This document shows positions 27,542 to 36,492 of a stretch of DNA of 64,000 nucleotides, in pieces. The DNA lies in contig NZ_CP059217.1 in assembly GCF_014252355.1 (NCBI RefSeq), positions 163,209-227,208 of the forward strand, read 5' to 3'. Positions within the stretch are counted from its first letter, which is position 1. Every line of letters starts with the position of its first letter. The stretch comes from Blattabacterium cuenoti. Lineage in GTDB: Bacteria; Bacteroidota; Bacteroidia; Flavobacteriales; Blattabacteriaceae. The notes under the pieces are model-generated. The model ran no database searches, was not told the DNA's origin, and saw only the letters and a list, made by a program, of their open reading frames with translations. Position numbers and translations under genes: made by a program.

Positions 27542-28500
27542 TAAATTGCTTTAATTATTTGATAAATATTTTCTGGTTTATCCATTGTATAATAATGAAT
27601 CAATTTAACACCATAATTTTTTAACTCTTTAGATTGTTGAATAGCCCAATCAACTCCTATCTGAACAACAGTTGTTTTATTTTTTGCTTTTTCAATTTCT
27701 TTTACTAATTCATTTGGTATATTAATATAAAATTTAGAAGGAAGAAGGTTAAGCTGATTTTTTGAAGAAATTGGTTTTATTCCAGGAATAATAGGAACAG
27801 TAATCCCAACTTCTCTACATTTTTTTACAAAAGTAAAAAATTTTTTATTATCAAAAAACATTTGAGTTACAATATAACTAGCTCCATAGTCCACTTTTTT
27901 TTTCAAAAAAAATAAATCACTTTCCATATTTGGAGCCTCAAAATGTTTTTCTGGATAACCAGCAACACCAATACAAAAATCAAATACAGAACCTGATTTT
28001 TCTTTTTTACAATGTTTATATAAATATATTCCAGAATTTAAATTCTGTACTTGTTTTACTAAATTAGAAGCATATTTATGTCCATTATTTTTTGGAAGAA
28101 ACACATTTTCATATTTTAAAGGATCTCCTCTCAGTACAAGTACATTATCTATTCCTAAAAAATTTAAATCTATTAAAGCATTTTCTGTCATTTGCTTATT
28201 AAATCCTCCACAAATAAGATGTGGAACAGCATCTATTCCATATCTATTCATAATAGCTGAACAAATTCCAACAGTACCTGGACGTTTTGAAATACTTTTT
28301 CTTTGCAACAACCCATTGTCTGTTTCTATATAAACACATTCTGCACGATGATATGTAACATCAATAAAAGGAGGATTAAATTCCATTAAAGGATCTAAAG
28401 TATAAAAAATATCTTTAATATCATGTCCTCTTAAAGGAGGAAGAATTTCAAACGAAAACAAAGTTTTTTTTGTATAATTAATATGATCCGTAACTTTCAT
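27538..28500 (-). CDS. metF: methylenetetrahydrofolate reductase
   Basis: 320-residue TIM-barrel flavoenzyme reducing methylene-THF to methyl-THF, the methyl donor for methionine. FSFEILPPLRG near residue 17 has the catalytic Glu. VLRGDP, GVAGYPEKHFEAPN and GASYIVTQMFFDN are diagnostic. It is 29 bases downstream of serS and overlaps the convergent pdhB end by 4 bases. Together with folA and folD, three folate enzymes lie within 6 kb, though not in one operon. Confidence 0.95.
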   Translation of the reverse strand: MKVTDHINYTKKTLFSFEILPPLRGHDIKDIFYTLDPLMEFNPPFIDVTYHRAECVYIETDNGLLQRKSISKRPGTVGICSAIMNRYGIDAVPHLICGGFNKQMTENALIDLNFLGIDNVLVLRGDPLKYENVFLPKNNGHKYASNLVKQVQNLNSGIYLYKHCKKEKSGSVFDFCIGVAGYPEKHFEAPNMESDLFFLKKKVDYGASYIVTQMFFDNKKFFTFVKKCREVGITVPIIPGIKPISSKNQLNLLPSKFYINIPNELVKEIEKAKNKTTVVQIGVDWAIQQSKELKNYGVKLIHYYTMDKPENIYQIIKAIY

Positions 28501-28529
28501 TCATCTAAAAAATATTTTGTTTTATAATC

Positions 28530-29810
28530 TTATTCAATATTATTAAATCCAGTATATGGAATTAATATTTTAGGAATTTTTATTTTAGTGGATGTTTGAT
28601 TATTTTCTAATAAAGCTGCCATAATTCTGGGTAAAGCAAGAGCACTACCATTAAGAGTATGACAAAATTCTATTTTACCATGTACATTTCTATATCTAAG
28701 ATTTAATCGATTAGATTGAAAATTTTTGCAATTAGAAATTGAACTAACTTCTAACCACTTATTTTGTGCTCTTGAATAAACTTCAAAATCATAAGTAATA
28801 GAAGATGAAAATCCTAAATTTTTTCCTATTAAACGAATCATTCTAAATGGTAACTCTAAAGAGTGAATAAGTTTTTTAACATGTTCAATCATTTCTTTCA
28901 AAGAATTAAATGATCTTTCAGAAGTTGTAATTTGAATTATTTCAACTTTATCAAACTGATGTAATCTATTTAAACCTCTAACTTTAGAACCATAAGATCC
29001 AGATTCTCTTCTAAAACAAGCAGTATGAGTCGTATTTTTAATAGGCAAATTTTTATAAGAAAAAAGATTATTTCTATAACAATTGATAAGTGGAACTTCT
29101 CCTGTAGGAATAAGATAAAAATTATCTTTTTCAATAACATACATTTGACCTTCTTTATCTGGTAATTGTCCTGTAGAATATACAGATTTTTTATTAACAA
29201 TATAAGGAAGGTTATACTCAACATATGATGCAAGTATATTTTGATCTAAAAAATACTGAATTAGACTTCTATACAATTTAGCACCTTTACCAATATAGAC
29301 CGAAAAACTAGATCCACTGATTTTGGATCCTAAAGATAAATCAAATAAATTAAATTTTTTAGATAATTCCCAATGAGACAAATTTTTACATTTTATTTGT
29401 GATGAAATAATCTCTTTATTAATAATAATTTCTTCTTCTGTTTTTTTTACAGATTGATCAGGTATATTAGGAATTTGATCTAATTTTTGTTCTAAATTTT
29501 TAATAACATTATGTAATTCAATTAATAAATTATTTTTATTTTTTTTATATTTAATAGAAACTTCTTTAAGAAAAAAAATTTGTTTTTTTTCATATTGCGT
29601 TATATGTTCATTTTTTTGTATAATTATTCTGATCTTATTAGATAATATTTTTTCTTTTGTTAATAGATTATTAATAATATTTTCTAATTTTTTTTTTTGT
29701 TTATATAAAATTAATATTTCATCTATTAAGTAAATTTTTTTAAATTGTCTTATATCTAATCCTAATAATACTTTCTTTAGATTGTTATTAATAAAAGATG
29801 CTGAAAGCAT
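28530..29810 (-). CDS. serS: seryl-tRNA synthetase
   Basis: 426-residue class II synthetase. The N-terminal long coiled-coil arm for tRNA-Ser covers about 35-115. The core has HWELSKKFNLFDL, IPTGEVPLINCYRN, FRRESGSYGSKVRGLNRLHQFDKVE (motif 2) and HTLNGSALALPRIMAALLENNQ (motif 3). It is full length. It is divergent from rsmA across only 27 bases. Confidence 0.96.
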   Translation of the reverse strand: MLSASFINNNLKKVLLGLDIRQFKKIYLIDEILILYKQKKKLENIINNLLTKEKILSNKIRIIIQKNEHITQYEKKQIFFLKEVSIKYKKNKNNLLIELHNVIKNLEQKLDQIPNIPDQSVKKTEEEIIINKEIISSQIKCKNLSHWELSKKFNLFDLSLGSKISGSSFSVYIGKGAKLYRSLIQYFLDQNILASYVEYNLPYIVNKKSVYSTGQLPDKEGQMYVIEKDNFYLIPTGEVPLINCYRNNLFSYKNLPIKNTTHTACFRRESGSYGSKVRGLNRLHQFDKVEIIQITTSERSFNSLKEMIEHVKKLIHSLELPFRMIRLIGKNLGFSSSITYDFEVYSRAQNKWLEVSSISNCKNFQSNRLNLRYRNVHGKIEFCHTLNGSALALPRIMAALLENNQTSTKIKIPKILIPYTGFNNIE

Positions 29811-29825
29811 ATTTTAAAATAATTT

Positions 29826-29833
29826 TATATTTG
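29826..29833 (+). promoter_or_regulatory. candidate -7 promoter element for rsmA
   Basis: TATATTTG fits the Bacteroidota TAnnTTTG consensus and ends 4 bases before the rsmA ATG. Transcription starting the usual few bases downstream would give a leaderless or near-leaderless mRNA. No TTTG partner is evident upstream. Confidence 0.35.
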
Positions 29834-29837
29834 CAAA

Positions 29838-30611
29838 ATGCGTAATTTTTTTATCAAAAAAAAATTTGATCAATATTTTCTACAAGATAAAAATCTTGCA
29901 AAAAAGATAGTAAATTTGTTATCTTTAAAAAATTATGATACAGTAGTTGAAATAGGTCCTGGATTAGGAAGTTTAACACATTTTTTACTACAACAAACTG
30001 GAATTAATGTAATTTTAATAGAAATAGATAATAAATTAATATTTTATTTAAAAAAAAAATTTTCATTATCTAAATATCAAATAATTAATAAAAATTTTTT
30101 AAAATGGAATCCAGAGGAATATTCGCTAAAAAAATTTGCAATAATTGGTAATTTTCCATATAAAATTTCTTCTAAAATATTATTTCACATATTAAAATAT
30201 CATCAATATATACCAGAATGTATAGGAATGTTTCAAAAAGAATTTGTTGATCGTATTATTTCTAAATGTGGTAATAAATCTTATGGACGTTTATCAGTGT
30301 TAATACAAATTTTTTATAAAATAGAATATTTATTTAGTGTAAATAATCAAGTTTTTTATCCAATTACAAATGTAAAATCAGCAGTAATATCATTAAAAAC
30401 AAAGAATATACAATATAATAATATAGATTTGTTATTGAAATGTGTCAAAATAGCGTTTAATCATAGAAGAAAAATTTTAAAAAATTCTTTACAACATTTT
30501 GTAAAAAATGCGAAGTTAAAAGAACTTCCATTTATAAACAAAAGAGCAGAAGAACTTACTGCCAATGAATTTATGCAACTAATAAAAAAATTATCAATAG
30601 GTGGTATATGA
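29838..30611 (+). CDS. rsmA: 16S rRNA (adenine1518/1519-N6) dimethyltransferase
   Basis: 257-residue SAM-dependent methyltransferase (KsgA) acting late in 30S assembly. Visible are QYFLQDKNLAKKI, the SAM loop VVEIGPGLGSLT near residue 36, IEIDNK, and the catalytic NFPY in IIGNFPYKISSKIL near 109. The C-terminal FNHRRKILKNSL is typical. Its stop overlaps the folD start by 4 bases (ATGA type), so the two are translationally coupled. Confidence 0.96.
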   Translation: MRNFFIKKKFDQYFLQDKNLAKKIVNLLSLKNYDTVVEIGPGLGSLTHFLLQQTGINVILIEIDNKLIFYLKKKFSLSKYQIINKNFLKWNPEEYSLKKFAIIGNFPYKISSKILFHILKYHQYIPECIGMFQKEFVDRIISKCGNKSYGRLSVLIQIFYKIEYLFSVNNQVFYPITNVKSAVISLKTKNIQYNNIDLLLKCVKIAFNHRRKILKNSLQHFVKNAKLKELPFINKRAEELTANEFMQLIKKLSIGGI

Positions 30612-31486
30612 CAGAATTATTAAATGGCAAACAAATAGCACTAGATATAAAAAAAGAAATTTGTGAAGAAATAGAAAAAATCAAACATAAAAAAAAACGT
30701 CTTCCGCATCTTGGAATTATTTTATCTGGAAATAATGTAGAAAGCATAATTTATGTAAATAGAAAAATTAAAGAATGCAACAATATTGGAATTTCATGTT
30801 CTTTGGTTGAATTGCCAAAACATAGTTCAGAAAAAACAATTTTGCAAGAAATACATAAAATGAATAATCATCCATTAATAGATGGTTTTATTATACAATT
30901 ACCAATTGAACCACATATTAATGTAGATAATTTAATTTTATCTATAAATCCAGAAAAAGATGTAGATGGATTTCACCCAGCAAATTTTGGAAAAATGGCA
31001 TTAAATATGAATACATTTTTTCCAGCAACTGCTTATGGCATTATAAAATTATTACAAAAATATAAAATTAAAATATCCGGGAAACATACAGTTGTAATTG
31101 GAAGAAGTAGAATTGTAGGATTACCAATCAGTATACTAATGAGTAGAAAACATTTTCTTGGTAATAGCACAGTTACATTAACTCATACATATACTAATAA
31201 TTTATATGTTTACACCAAACAAGCAGATATTATTATTGTGGCAGTTGGAATTCCAGGATTTTTAACTGGAAATATGATTAAAAAAGGAGCAATATTGATT
31301 GATGTTGGAATCAATAAAATTAATAAAGAAATGAAAACAATGTTGAAGGGAGATATTGATTTTGATAGTGTTTTTGGAAAGGCTTCTTATATAACACCAG
31401 TTCCTGGAGGAATTGGCCCAATGACTATAATGATGCTTATCAAAAATACTATTAAAGCAGCTTATAAAAGATTATCTTCTAATTGA
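30608..31486 (+). CDS. folD: methylenetetrahydrofolate dehydrogenase/cyclohydrolase
   Basis: 292-residue bifunctional enzyme linking methylene-THF to formyl-THF. Signatures are SIIYVNRKIKECNNIGI with the catalytic Tyr-Lys pair, DGFIIQLPIEPHI, PEKDVDGFHPANFG, VIGRSRIVGLPIS and VPGGIGPMTIMMLIKNT. It supplies formyl groups for initiator tRNA and purines, consistent with def in this window. It ends 4 bases from the convergent hisIE stop. Confidence 0.97.
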   Translation: MTELLNGKQIALDIKKEICEEIEKIKHKKKRLPHLGIILSGNNVESIIYVNRKIKECNNIGISCSLVELPKHSSEKTILQEIHKMNNHPLIDGFIIQLPIEPHINVDNLILSINPEKDVDGFHPANFGKMALNMNTFFPATAYGIIKLLQKYKIKISGKHTVVIGRSRIVGLPISILMSRKHFLGNSTVTLTHTYTNNLYVYTKQADIIIVAVGIPGFLTGNMIKKGAILIDVGINKINKEMKTMLKGDIDFDSVFGKASYITPVPGGIGPMTIMMLIKNTIKAAYKRLSSN

Positions 31487-31490
31487 AAAA

Positions 31491-32105
31491 TCAATTTTTT
31501 ATTGATTTGTATGTATTTCTATGTTGTAATAGATCTATAACTTGATGTATAGAACATTCTTTAATAGATAAAAGAATAATATAATGAAATAATACATCTG
31601 CAGCTTCATTTAAAAAATGTATGTTATTATTATTTTTAGATTCAATAATCATTTCAATTGCCTCTTCTCCTAATTTTTGAGCAATTCTATTAATTCCTTT
31701 TTCTATTAATTTAACGACATAAGAATTTTTAATTTTTTTATTTTTTCTATCAGAGATTATATTTTCCAATTGAAATAAAAAATTTGTTTGATTAATTTCT
31801 TGCCAACAAGTATCCATTCCTGTATGACAAATTGGTCCCGTTGGTATAGCTTTAATTAATAAAGTATCTTGATCACAATCAATTAATATATTTTTTATTA
31901 ATAAGTAATGTTTACTGATCTCACCTTTTGTCCATAATCTTTTTTTCGACCTACTATAAAAAGTAACTTTATTAAGCTTCAAACTTTGTTCAAAAGCATC
32001 TAAATTCATATAACCAAGCATTAAAACTTTATTTGTTTTATTATCTTGAACAATTACTGGAATTAATTGATTATCTTGAAAAATTTTTTTTGATATAGAA
32101 TACAT
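31491..32105 (-). CDS. hisIE: bifunctional phosphoribosyl-AMP cyclohydrolase / phosphoribosyl-ATP pyrophosphatase
   Basis: 204-residue fusion catalysing histidine steps 2 and 3. The HisI half (about 1-110) has NKVTFYSRSKKRLWTKGE and the metal motifs DCDQDT and CHTGMDTCW. The HisE half (about 112-204) has YVVKLIEKGINRIAQKLGEEAIE and NEAADVLFHYIIL. It is the last gene of the his operon, 15 bases after hisF. The short gap to the convergent folD leaves no room for a conventional terminator. Confidence 0.96.
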   Translation of the reverse strand: MYSISKKIFQDNQLIPVIVQDNKTNKVLMLGYMNLDAFEQSLKLNKVTFYSRSKKRLWTKGEISKHYLLIKNILIDCDQDTLLIKAIPTGPICHTGMDTCWQEINQTNFLFQLENIISDRKNKKIKNSYVVKLIEKGINRIAQKLGEEAIEMIIESKNNNNIHFLNEAADVLFHYIILLSIKECSIHQVIDLLQHRNTYKSIKN

Positions 32106-32120
32106 GTTATTATTTTTTAG

Positions 32121-32876
32121 TTATTTCCTAATAGGGATTTGATGAAAATTTAAATAATATTTTAATTCAGGAATCATAATTTCTTTATAGTGAAAAATAC
32201 TAGCAGCTAAAGCTGCATCCGCTTTTCCAATTTTAAAAACTTTATAAAAATCATATAATTTTCCAGCGCCACCTGAAGCAATAACAGGAATAGAAATATT
32301 GTCAGAAATTTGTTGAATGATATCTAAAGCAAATCCATTTTTTGTCCCATCATGATTCATAGAAGTTAATAATATTTCTCCTGCCCCTTTTTCGGCACCT
32401 TCTATTGCCCAATCTAATACTTTTTTATTTGTAGGAATACGTCCTCCATTTAAATATACGAACCAATTATTACTTTTATATTTCGCATCTATAGCTAAAA
32501 CTATACACTGTTTTCCATATCGTTTAGATAAAATATTTAATATATTTGGATTTTTAAAAGCTTCTGTATTAATCGAAATTTTATCAGCTCCCGCATTTAA
32601 TAATAATTCTACATCTTGTTCATATTTAATTCCACCTCCTACAGTAAATGGAATATTAATATATTTTGCAATTTGTTTAACTAAACTAGATAATGTTTTT
32701 CTTTTTTCATTAGTAGCTGTAATATCCAAAAAAACTAACTCATCGGCTCCTTGATTTGCATACCATTTTCCTAAATTAATTGGATTGCCGGCATCTATTA
32801 AATGTTGAAAATTAATTCCTTTCACAGTTCTTCCATGTTTAATATCTAAACACGGTATAATTCTTTTAACTAACAT
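32121..32876 (-). CDS. hisF: imidazole glycerol phosphate synthase cyclase subunit
   Basis: TIM-barrel cyclase that uses ammonia from HisH to make IGP and AICAR. KRIIPCLDIKHGRTVKGINF has the catalytic Asp of the first strand. VGGGIKYEQD, LLLNAGADKISINTEA and LLTSMNHDGTKNGF with the second catalytic Asp follow, then VIASGGAGKL. I prefer the ATG at 32876 (MLVKRIIPCLD) because it matches the family start; an in-frame ATG at 32888 would add four residues. Either start overlaps the hisA end. Confidence 0.96.
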   Translation of the reverse strand: MLVKRIIPCLDIKHGRTVKGINFQHLIDAGNPINLGKWYANQGADELVFLDITATNEKRKTLSSLVKQIAKYINIPFTVGGGIKYEQDVELLLNAGADKISINTEAFKNPNILNILSKRYGKQCIVLAIDAKYKSNNWFVYLNGGRIPTNKKVLDWAIEGAEKGAGEILLTSMNHDGTKNGFALDIIQQISDNISIPVIASGGAGKLYDFYKVFKIGKADAALAASIFHYKEIMIPELKYYLNFHQIPIRK

Positions 32877-33600
32877 AATATTTTTCACTCAATGTCTTTA
32901 AATCTGATATTAATATTTTATTTTCATATATTGCTTTTCCAATAATAACTCCATGACATCCTAAATCATGTAACTTATGAATATTAGTAATACTTTCTAT
33001 TCCTCCACTAGCAATAACTTTTATATTTGGAAATTGTTTAATAATAGTTTTATATAATAAAAATGAAGGACCAGAAAGTAACCCATCTTTTGAAATATCT
33101 GTACAAAAAATTTTATTTATTCCCTGTTTAACTTTTTCTTCTAAAAATTTAAATAAAGAAATATTATGAAGTTTAGTCCATCCATCAGTAGCTATTTTAT
33201 TATTTTTAACATCTACTCCAAGAAGTATTTTATTTGCTCCATAAATATGAATTATATTATTAAAACTACAAGAATTTGTTACTGCCATACTTCCAATTGT
33301 CGCGATGTCTGCTCCATTATCAAAAACTATTTTGATATCTTCTTCTGTATAAATTCCACCACCAAAATCAATAGTTAAATTTGTATATCGTGCTATTTGA
33401 TTTAAAATTTTCCAATTAATAATTTTTCTTTGTTTTGCTCCATCTAAATCAACTAAATGTAATCTAGATAATCCACTTTGTTCTATGAAAATTGCCATAT
33501 CTAATGGATTTTTTTTATAAATTGTTTTTTTTTGATAATTGCCTTGTATTAAACGAACACATTGTCCATCAATAATATCGATAGCTGCAATAATTTCCAT
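32866..33600 (-). CDS. hisA: phosphoribosylformimino-AICAR ribotide isomerase (HisA)
   Basis: 244-residue TIM barrel isomerising ProFAR to PRFAR, the HisF substrate. IAAIDIIDGQCVRLIQG contains the catalytic Asp. HLVDLDGAKQ, DFGGGIYTEEDI, DISKDGLLSGP with the second Asp, and IASGGIESI follow in barrel order. It overlaps hisF and starts 22 bases after hisH. Confidence 0.96.
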   Translation of the reverse strand: MEIIAAIDIIDGQCVRLIQGNYQKKTIYKKNPLDMAIFIEQSGLSRLHLVDLDGAKQRKIINWKILNQIARYTNLTIDFGGGIYTEEDIKIVFDNGADIATIGSMAVTNSCSFNNIIHIYGANKILLGVDVKNNKIATDGWTKLHNISLFKFLEEKVKQGINKIFCTDISKDGLLSGPSFLLYKTIIKQFPNIKVIASGGIESITNIHKLHDLGCHGVIIGKAIYENKILISDLKTLSEKYYVS

Positions 33601-33622
33601 ATTTTTCCTGTTACTTTTTTTA

Positions 33623-34216
33623 TTATAATTTGATAAAATTTTCTAATATTTTTTGTCCAATAAAAGATGATTTTTCAGGATGAAATTGAACTGCGTAAAA
33701 ATTATCTTTATTTATAGCAGAACTGTAATTTATAATATAATTTGTTTTTGCAATAGTATATTTTCCTAAAGGAGCATAATAACTATGTACAAAGTATTGG
33801 TAACTATCATTGGGTATATCCTTAAATAAAGGACTTTTCAAATCTTGAATAGTATTCCAACCTATTTGAGGAATTTTTTGTTCTTTATTTTTAGAATAAA
33901 ATTTTTTAATAGATAAATCAAAAATACCTATACAATTTGTTTTACTTTCTTCTGATTCTTTACAAAGTAACTGCATGCCTAAACATATTCCTAAAACTGG
34001 TTGTTTTAGTTGAGATAAAATAATATCTAACTTATTTTTTTTTAAATATTTCATTGCAAAGCTAGCCTCTCCAACTCCAGGAAGAATAACTTTCGCTGAA
34101 TTTTGAATATATTCTTTAGAATTAGTTACAATAGCTTGTACACCTATTCTTTCTAAAGAAAAAAGAATAGACTGAATATTTCCAACTGGATATTTGATGA
34201 CAATTATTTTATTCAT
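33623..34216 (-). CDS. hisH: imidazole glycerol phosphate synthase glutaminase subunit
   Basis: 197-residue class I glutamine amidotransferase supplying ammonia to HisF. Its elements are KVILPGVGEASFAM, the nucleophile Cys in VLGICLGMQLLC near residue 78, YFVHSYYAP and the His/Glu pair in VQFHPEKSS near 176. It is complete and in the canonical place between hisB and hisA. Confidence 0.96.
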   Translation of the reverse strand: MNKIIVIKYPVGNIQSILFSLERIGVQAIVTNSKEYIQNSAKVILPGVGEASFAMKYLKKNKLDIILSQLKQPVLGICLGMQLLCKESEESKTNCIGIFDLSIKKFYSKNKEQKIPQIGWNTIQDLKSPLFKDIPNDSYQYFVHSYYAPLGKYTIAKTNYIINYSSAINKDNFYAVQFHPEKSSFIGQKILENFIKL

Positions 34217-34231
34217 ATTTACAATTAAAAT

Positions 34232-35398
34232 TTATAATAACCCTTTCGTACTAGATATTATACTAGAATTATTTCTATTTAGAGCCATTTTTAAGGCCTT
34301 TGCAAATGCCTTAAAAATAGATTCTATTTTATGATGTTCATTCGTTCCTTTAGAAAAAATATATATATTACATTTAGCAGAATAAGCAAATGAGTTAAAA
34401 AAATGAAAAAACATTTCTGTAGATATTTGTCCAATTTTTTCTCTAAAAAATTTAACGTTCCAACATAAATAACTTCTTCCTCCTAAATCTAATACTACAG
34501 TAGATATACTATCATCCATAGGAATAGAAAAAAATCCATAACGATCTATTCCTATTTTTTTATTTATAAGTTGTTGATTAATACTTTCCCCTAAAGCAAT
34601 AGCAATATCTTCTATAGTATGATGTTCATCTACATTAATATCTCCTTGTGCATATAACTCAATATCCATATTACTATGAAAAAACAGTTGTTCTAATAGA
34701 TGATTTAAAAACCCTAATTTAGTATGAATTTGAGCATTTCCATTTCCATATAAGTTAATATTAATTTTAATATCAGTTTCATAAGTAGTCCGTGTATATT
34801 GAAATTGTTTATAAATATTTTTTTCATTTTTATGATAAAAAAATTCATAAATATCTTTCCAATTATCAGTTTTTAATGATATAATATTTTTCAATGAATC
34901 TAAATTAATATGTGATTTTATTATATTTTTATATGAAAAATTATTATATTGATTAATCCATATAGCTTTACATCCTAAATTCTTAGCTAATAACACATCA
35001 GTAATTCTATCTCCAATTACAAAAGATTCAGAAAGATTATATATTTTTTTATTAAAATAATCAAGTAACATACCAACCCCAGGTTTTCTTGTTGTTACAT
35101 TATCATCTGGAAAACTTCTATCAATATGAATTGCAAAAAATTGTATACCTTCCGTTTTTAAAATTTTTAATAAATGATTTTGTATAATAAAAAAATTTTT
35201 TTCTGGAAATTTGTCTGTACCTAATCCATCTTGATTAGAAACCATAACTAATTGATAATCAAATTTGTATATTATTTTTGATAAAAAAAATATAACTTTT
35301 GGATAAAACAACATTTTTTTTATATTATCAATTTGATAATTGATATATGGTTCTTGAAGAATTGTTCCATCTCTATCAATAAACAATATTTTTTTCAT
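34232..35398 (-). CDS. hisB: bifunctional histidinol-phosphatase / imidazoleglycerol-phosphate dehydratase
   Basis: Fusion of a HAD phosphatase and the IGP dehydratase. The N-terminal half has LFIDRDGTILQEP with the phospho-acceptor Asp, then VMVSNQDGLGT and VIGDRITDVLLAKNLG. The C-terminal half (from about residue 190) has the manganese motifs EHHTIEDIAIALGE and KGTNEHHKIESIFKAFAKALK. The ATG at 35398 (MKKILFID) fits HisB starts and clears hisC; an in-frame ATG at 35413 would overlap hisC by 14 bases. Confidence 0.96.
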   Translation of the reverse strand: MKKILFIDRDGTILQEPYINYQIDNIKKMLFYPKVIFFLSKIIYKFDYQLVMVSNQDGLGTDKFPEKNFFIIQNHLLKILKTEGIQFFAIHIDRSFPDDNVTTRKPGVGMLLDYFNKKIYNLSESFVIGDRITDVLLAKNLGCKAIWINQYNNFSYKNIIKSHINLDSLKNIISLKTDNWKDIYEFFYHKNEKNIYKQFQYTRTTYETDIKININLYGNGNAQIHTKLGFLNHLLEQLFFHSNMDIELYAQGDINVDEHHTIEDIAIALGESINQQLINKKIGIDRYGFFSIPMDDSISTVVLDLGGRSYLCWNVKFFREKIGQISTEMFFHFFNSFAYSAKCNIYIFSKGTNEHHKIESIFKAFAKALKMALNRNNSSIISSTKGLL

Positions 35399-35399
35399 T

Positions 35400-36476
35400 T
35401 TATTTGTATTCATATTGTTGCATTTGTTTTATCAAATATTTATTTTCTTCATTAGTACCTATAGTGATTCTTAAACAATTATTACATAAAGCAATTTGTG
35501 AACGATCTCTAACTATAATATTATGTTTTAATAAATATTTATAAAATTTATTTGTAGAACATGATAATTGAACTAATAAAAAATTTGCATCACTGGGATA
35601 AACTTTGTGAACAATAGGAATTGTTTGTAATGCTAATGACATGTAGTTTCTTTCTGAAATAATTTTTTTTAAATTATAAAAAAATAAATCTTTATTTTCA
35701 AGTGCTTGTATTGCTAGTTGTTGTGAAATTTTATTAATATTATACGGACTTTTGATTTTATTCATCCATTGTATAATAGCTTCAGAAGCAATTGCTATTC
35801 CAATTCTTAATCCAGCTAATCCCCATGATTTTGATAATGTATGAAGAATAATCAAATTAGGATATTTATCAATTTTTTTATAGAACGATTCTTGATTAGA
35901 AAAATCAATATATGCTTCATCTAAGACGATAATACCATTAAATTTTTCTATTATAGTTTCTATATCTTCTTTTTTTAAATTATTTCCAGTTGGATTATTT
36001 GGAGAACAAATAAATATTATTTTACTATTTGAATTAATATTTTTTATAATTTGTTTAATATTCAATTGATATGTTTCTTTTATTAAACTAACTTTAATAA
36101 CATCTACTCCATGAATCTTTCCACTTACTTCATACATACCATATGTAGGAGGAAAAATAATAGAATTATCTCTCATAGGTTGAGAAAAAATACGATAAAT
36201 AATATCAATAATTTCATCACTTCCATTACCTAAAAATATTTTGGAATAAGAAATATTTTTTATTTCTGCTATTTTGTGTTTTAATTCTATTTGTAATGGA
36301 TCTGGATAACGATGATATGAATTTAAAGATGATAAAGGTGATCCAAAAGAATTTTCATTTGCATCTAAAAAAATAGCCTTTTGGTTAAACCTATATTCTT
36401 TTCTTGCAGATAAATATGGATATAATTGTTTAATATTATCCATTACTAAATTATTAATATCAAAATTACTATTCAT
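35400..36476 (-). CDS. hisC: histidinol-phosphate aminotransferase
   Basis: 358-residue fold-type I PLP enzyme. FLDANENSFGSP, FLGNGSDEIIDIIYRIF, SPNNPTGN, LDEAYIDF and LHTLSKSWGLAGLRIGI, which carries the PLP lysine, are all present. It sits between hisD and hisB with 16 bases to the hisD stop. Confidence 0.96.
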   Translation of the reverse strand: MNSNFDINNLVMDNIKQLYPYLSARKEYRFNQKAIFLDANENSFGSPLSSLNSYHRYPDPLQIELKHKIAEIKNISYSKIFLGNGSDEIIDIIYRIFSQPMRDNSIIFPPTYGMYEVSGKIHGVDVIKVSLIKETYQLNIKQIIKNINSNSKIIFICSPNNPTGNNLKKEDIETIIEKFNGIIVLDEAYIDFSNQESFYKKIDKYPNLIILHTLSKSWGLAGLRIGIAIASEAIIQWMNKIKSPYNINKISQQLAIQALENKDLFFYNLKKIISERNYMSLALQTIPIVHKVYPSDANFLLVQLSCSTNKFYKYLLKHNIIVRDRSQIALCNNCLRITIGTNEENKYLIKQMQQYEYK

Positions 36477-36492
36477 TATAAGATTATAATAT

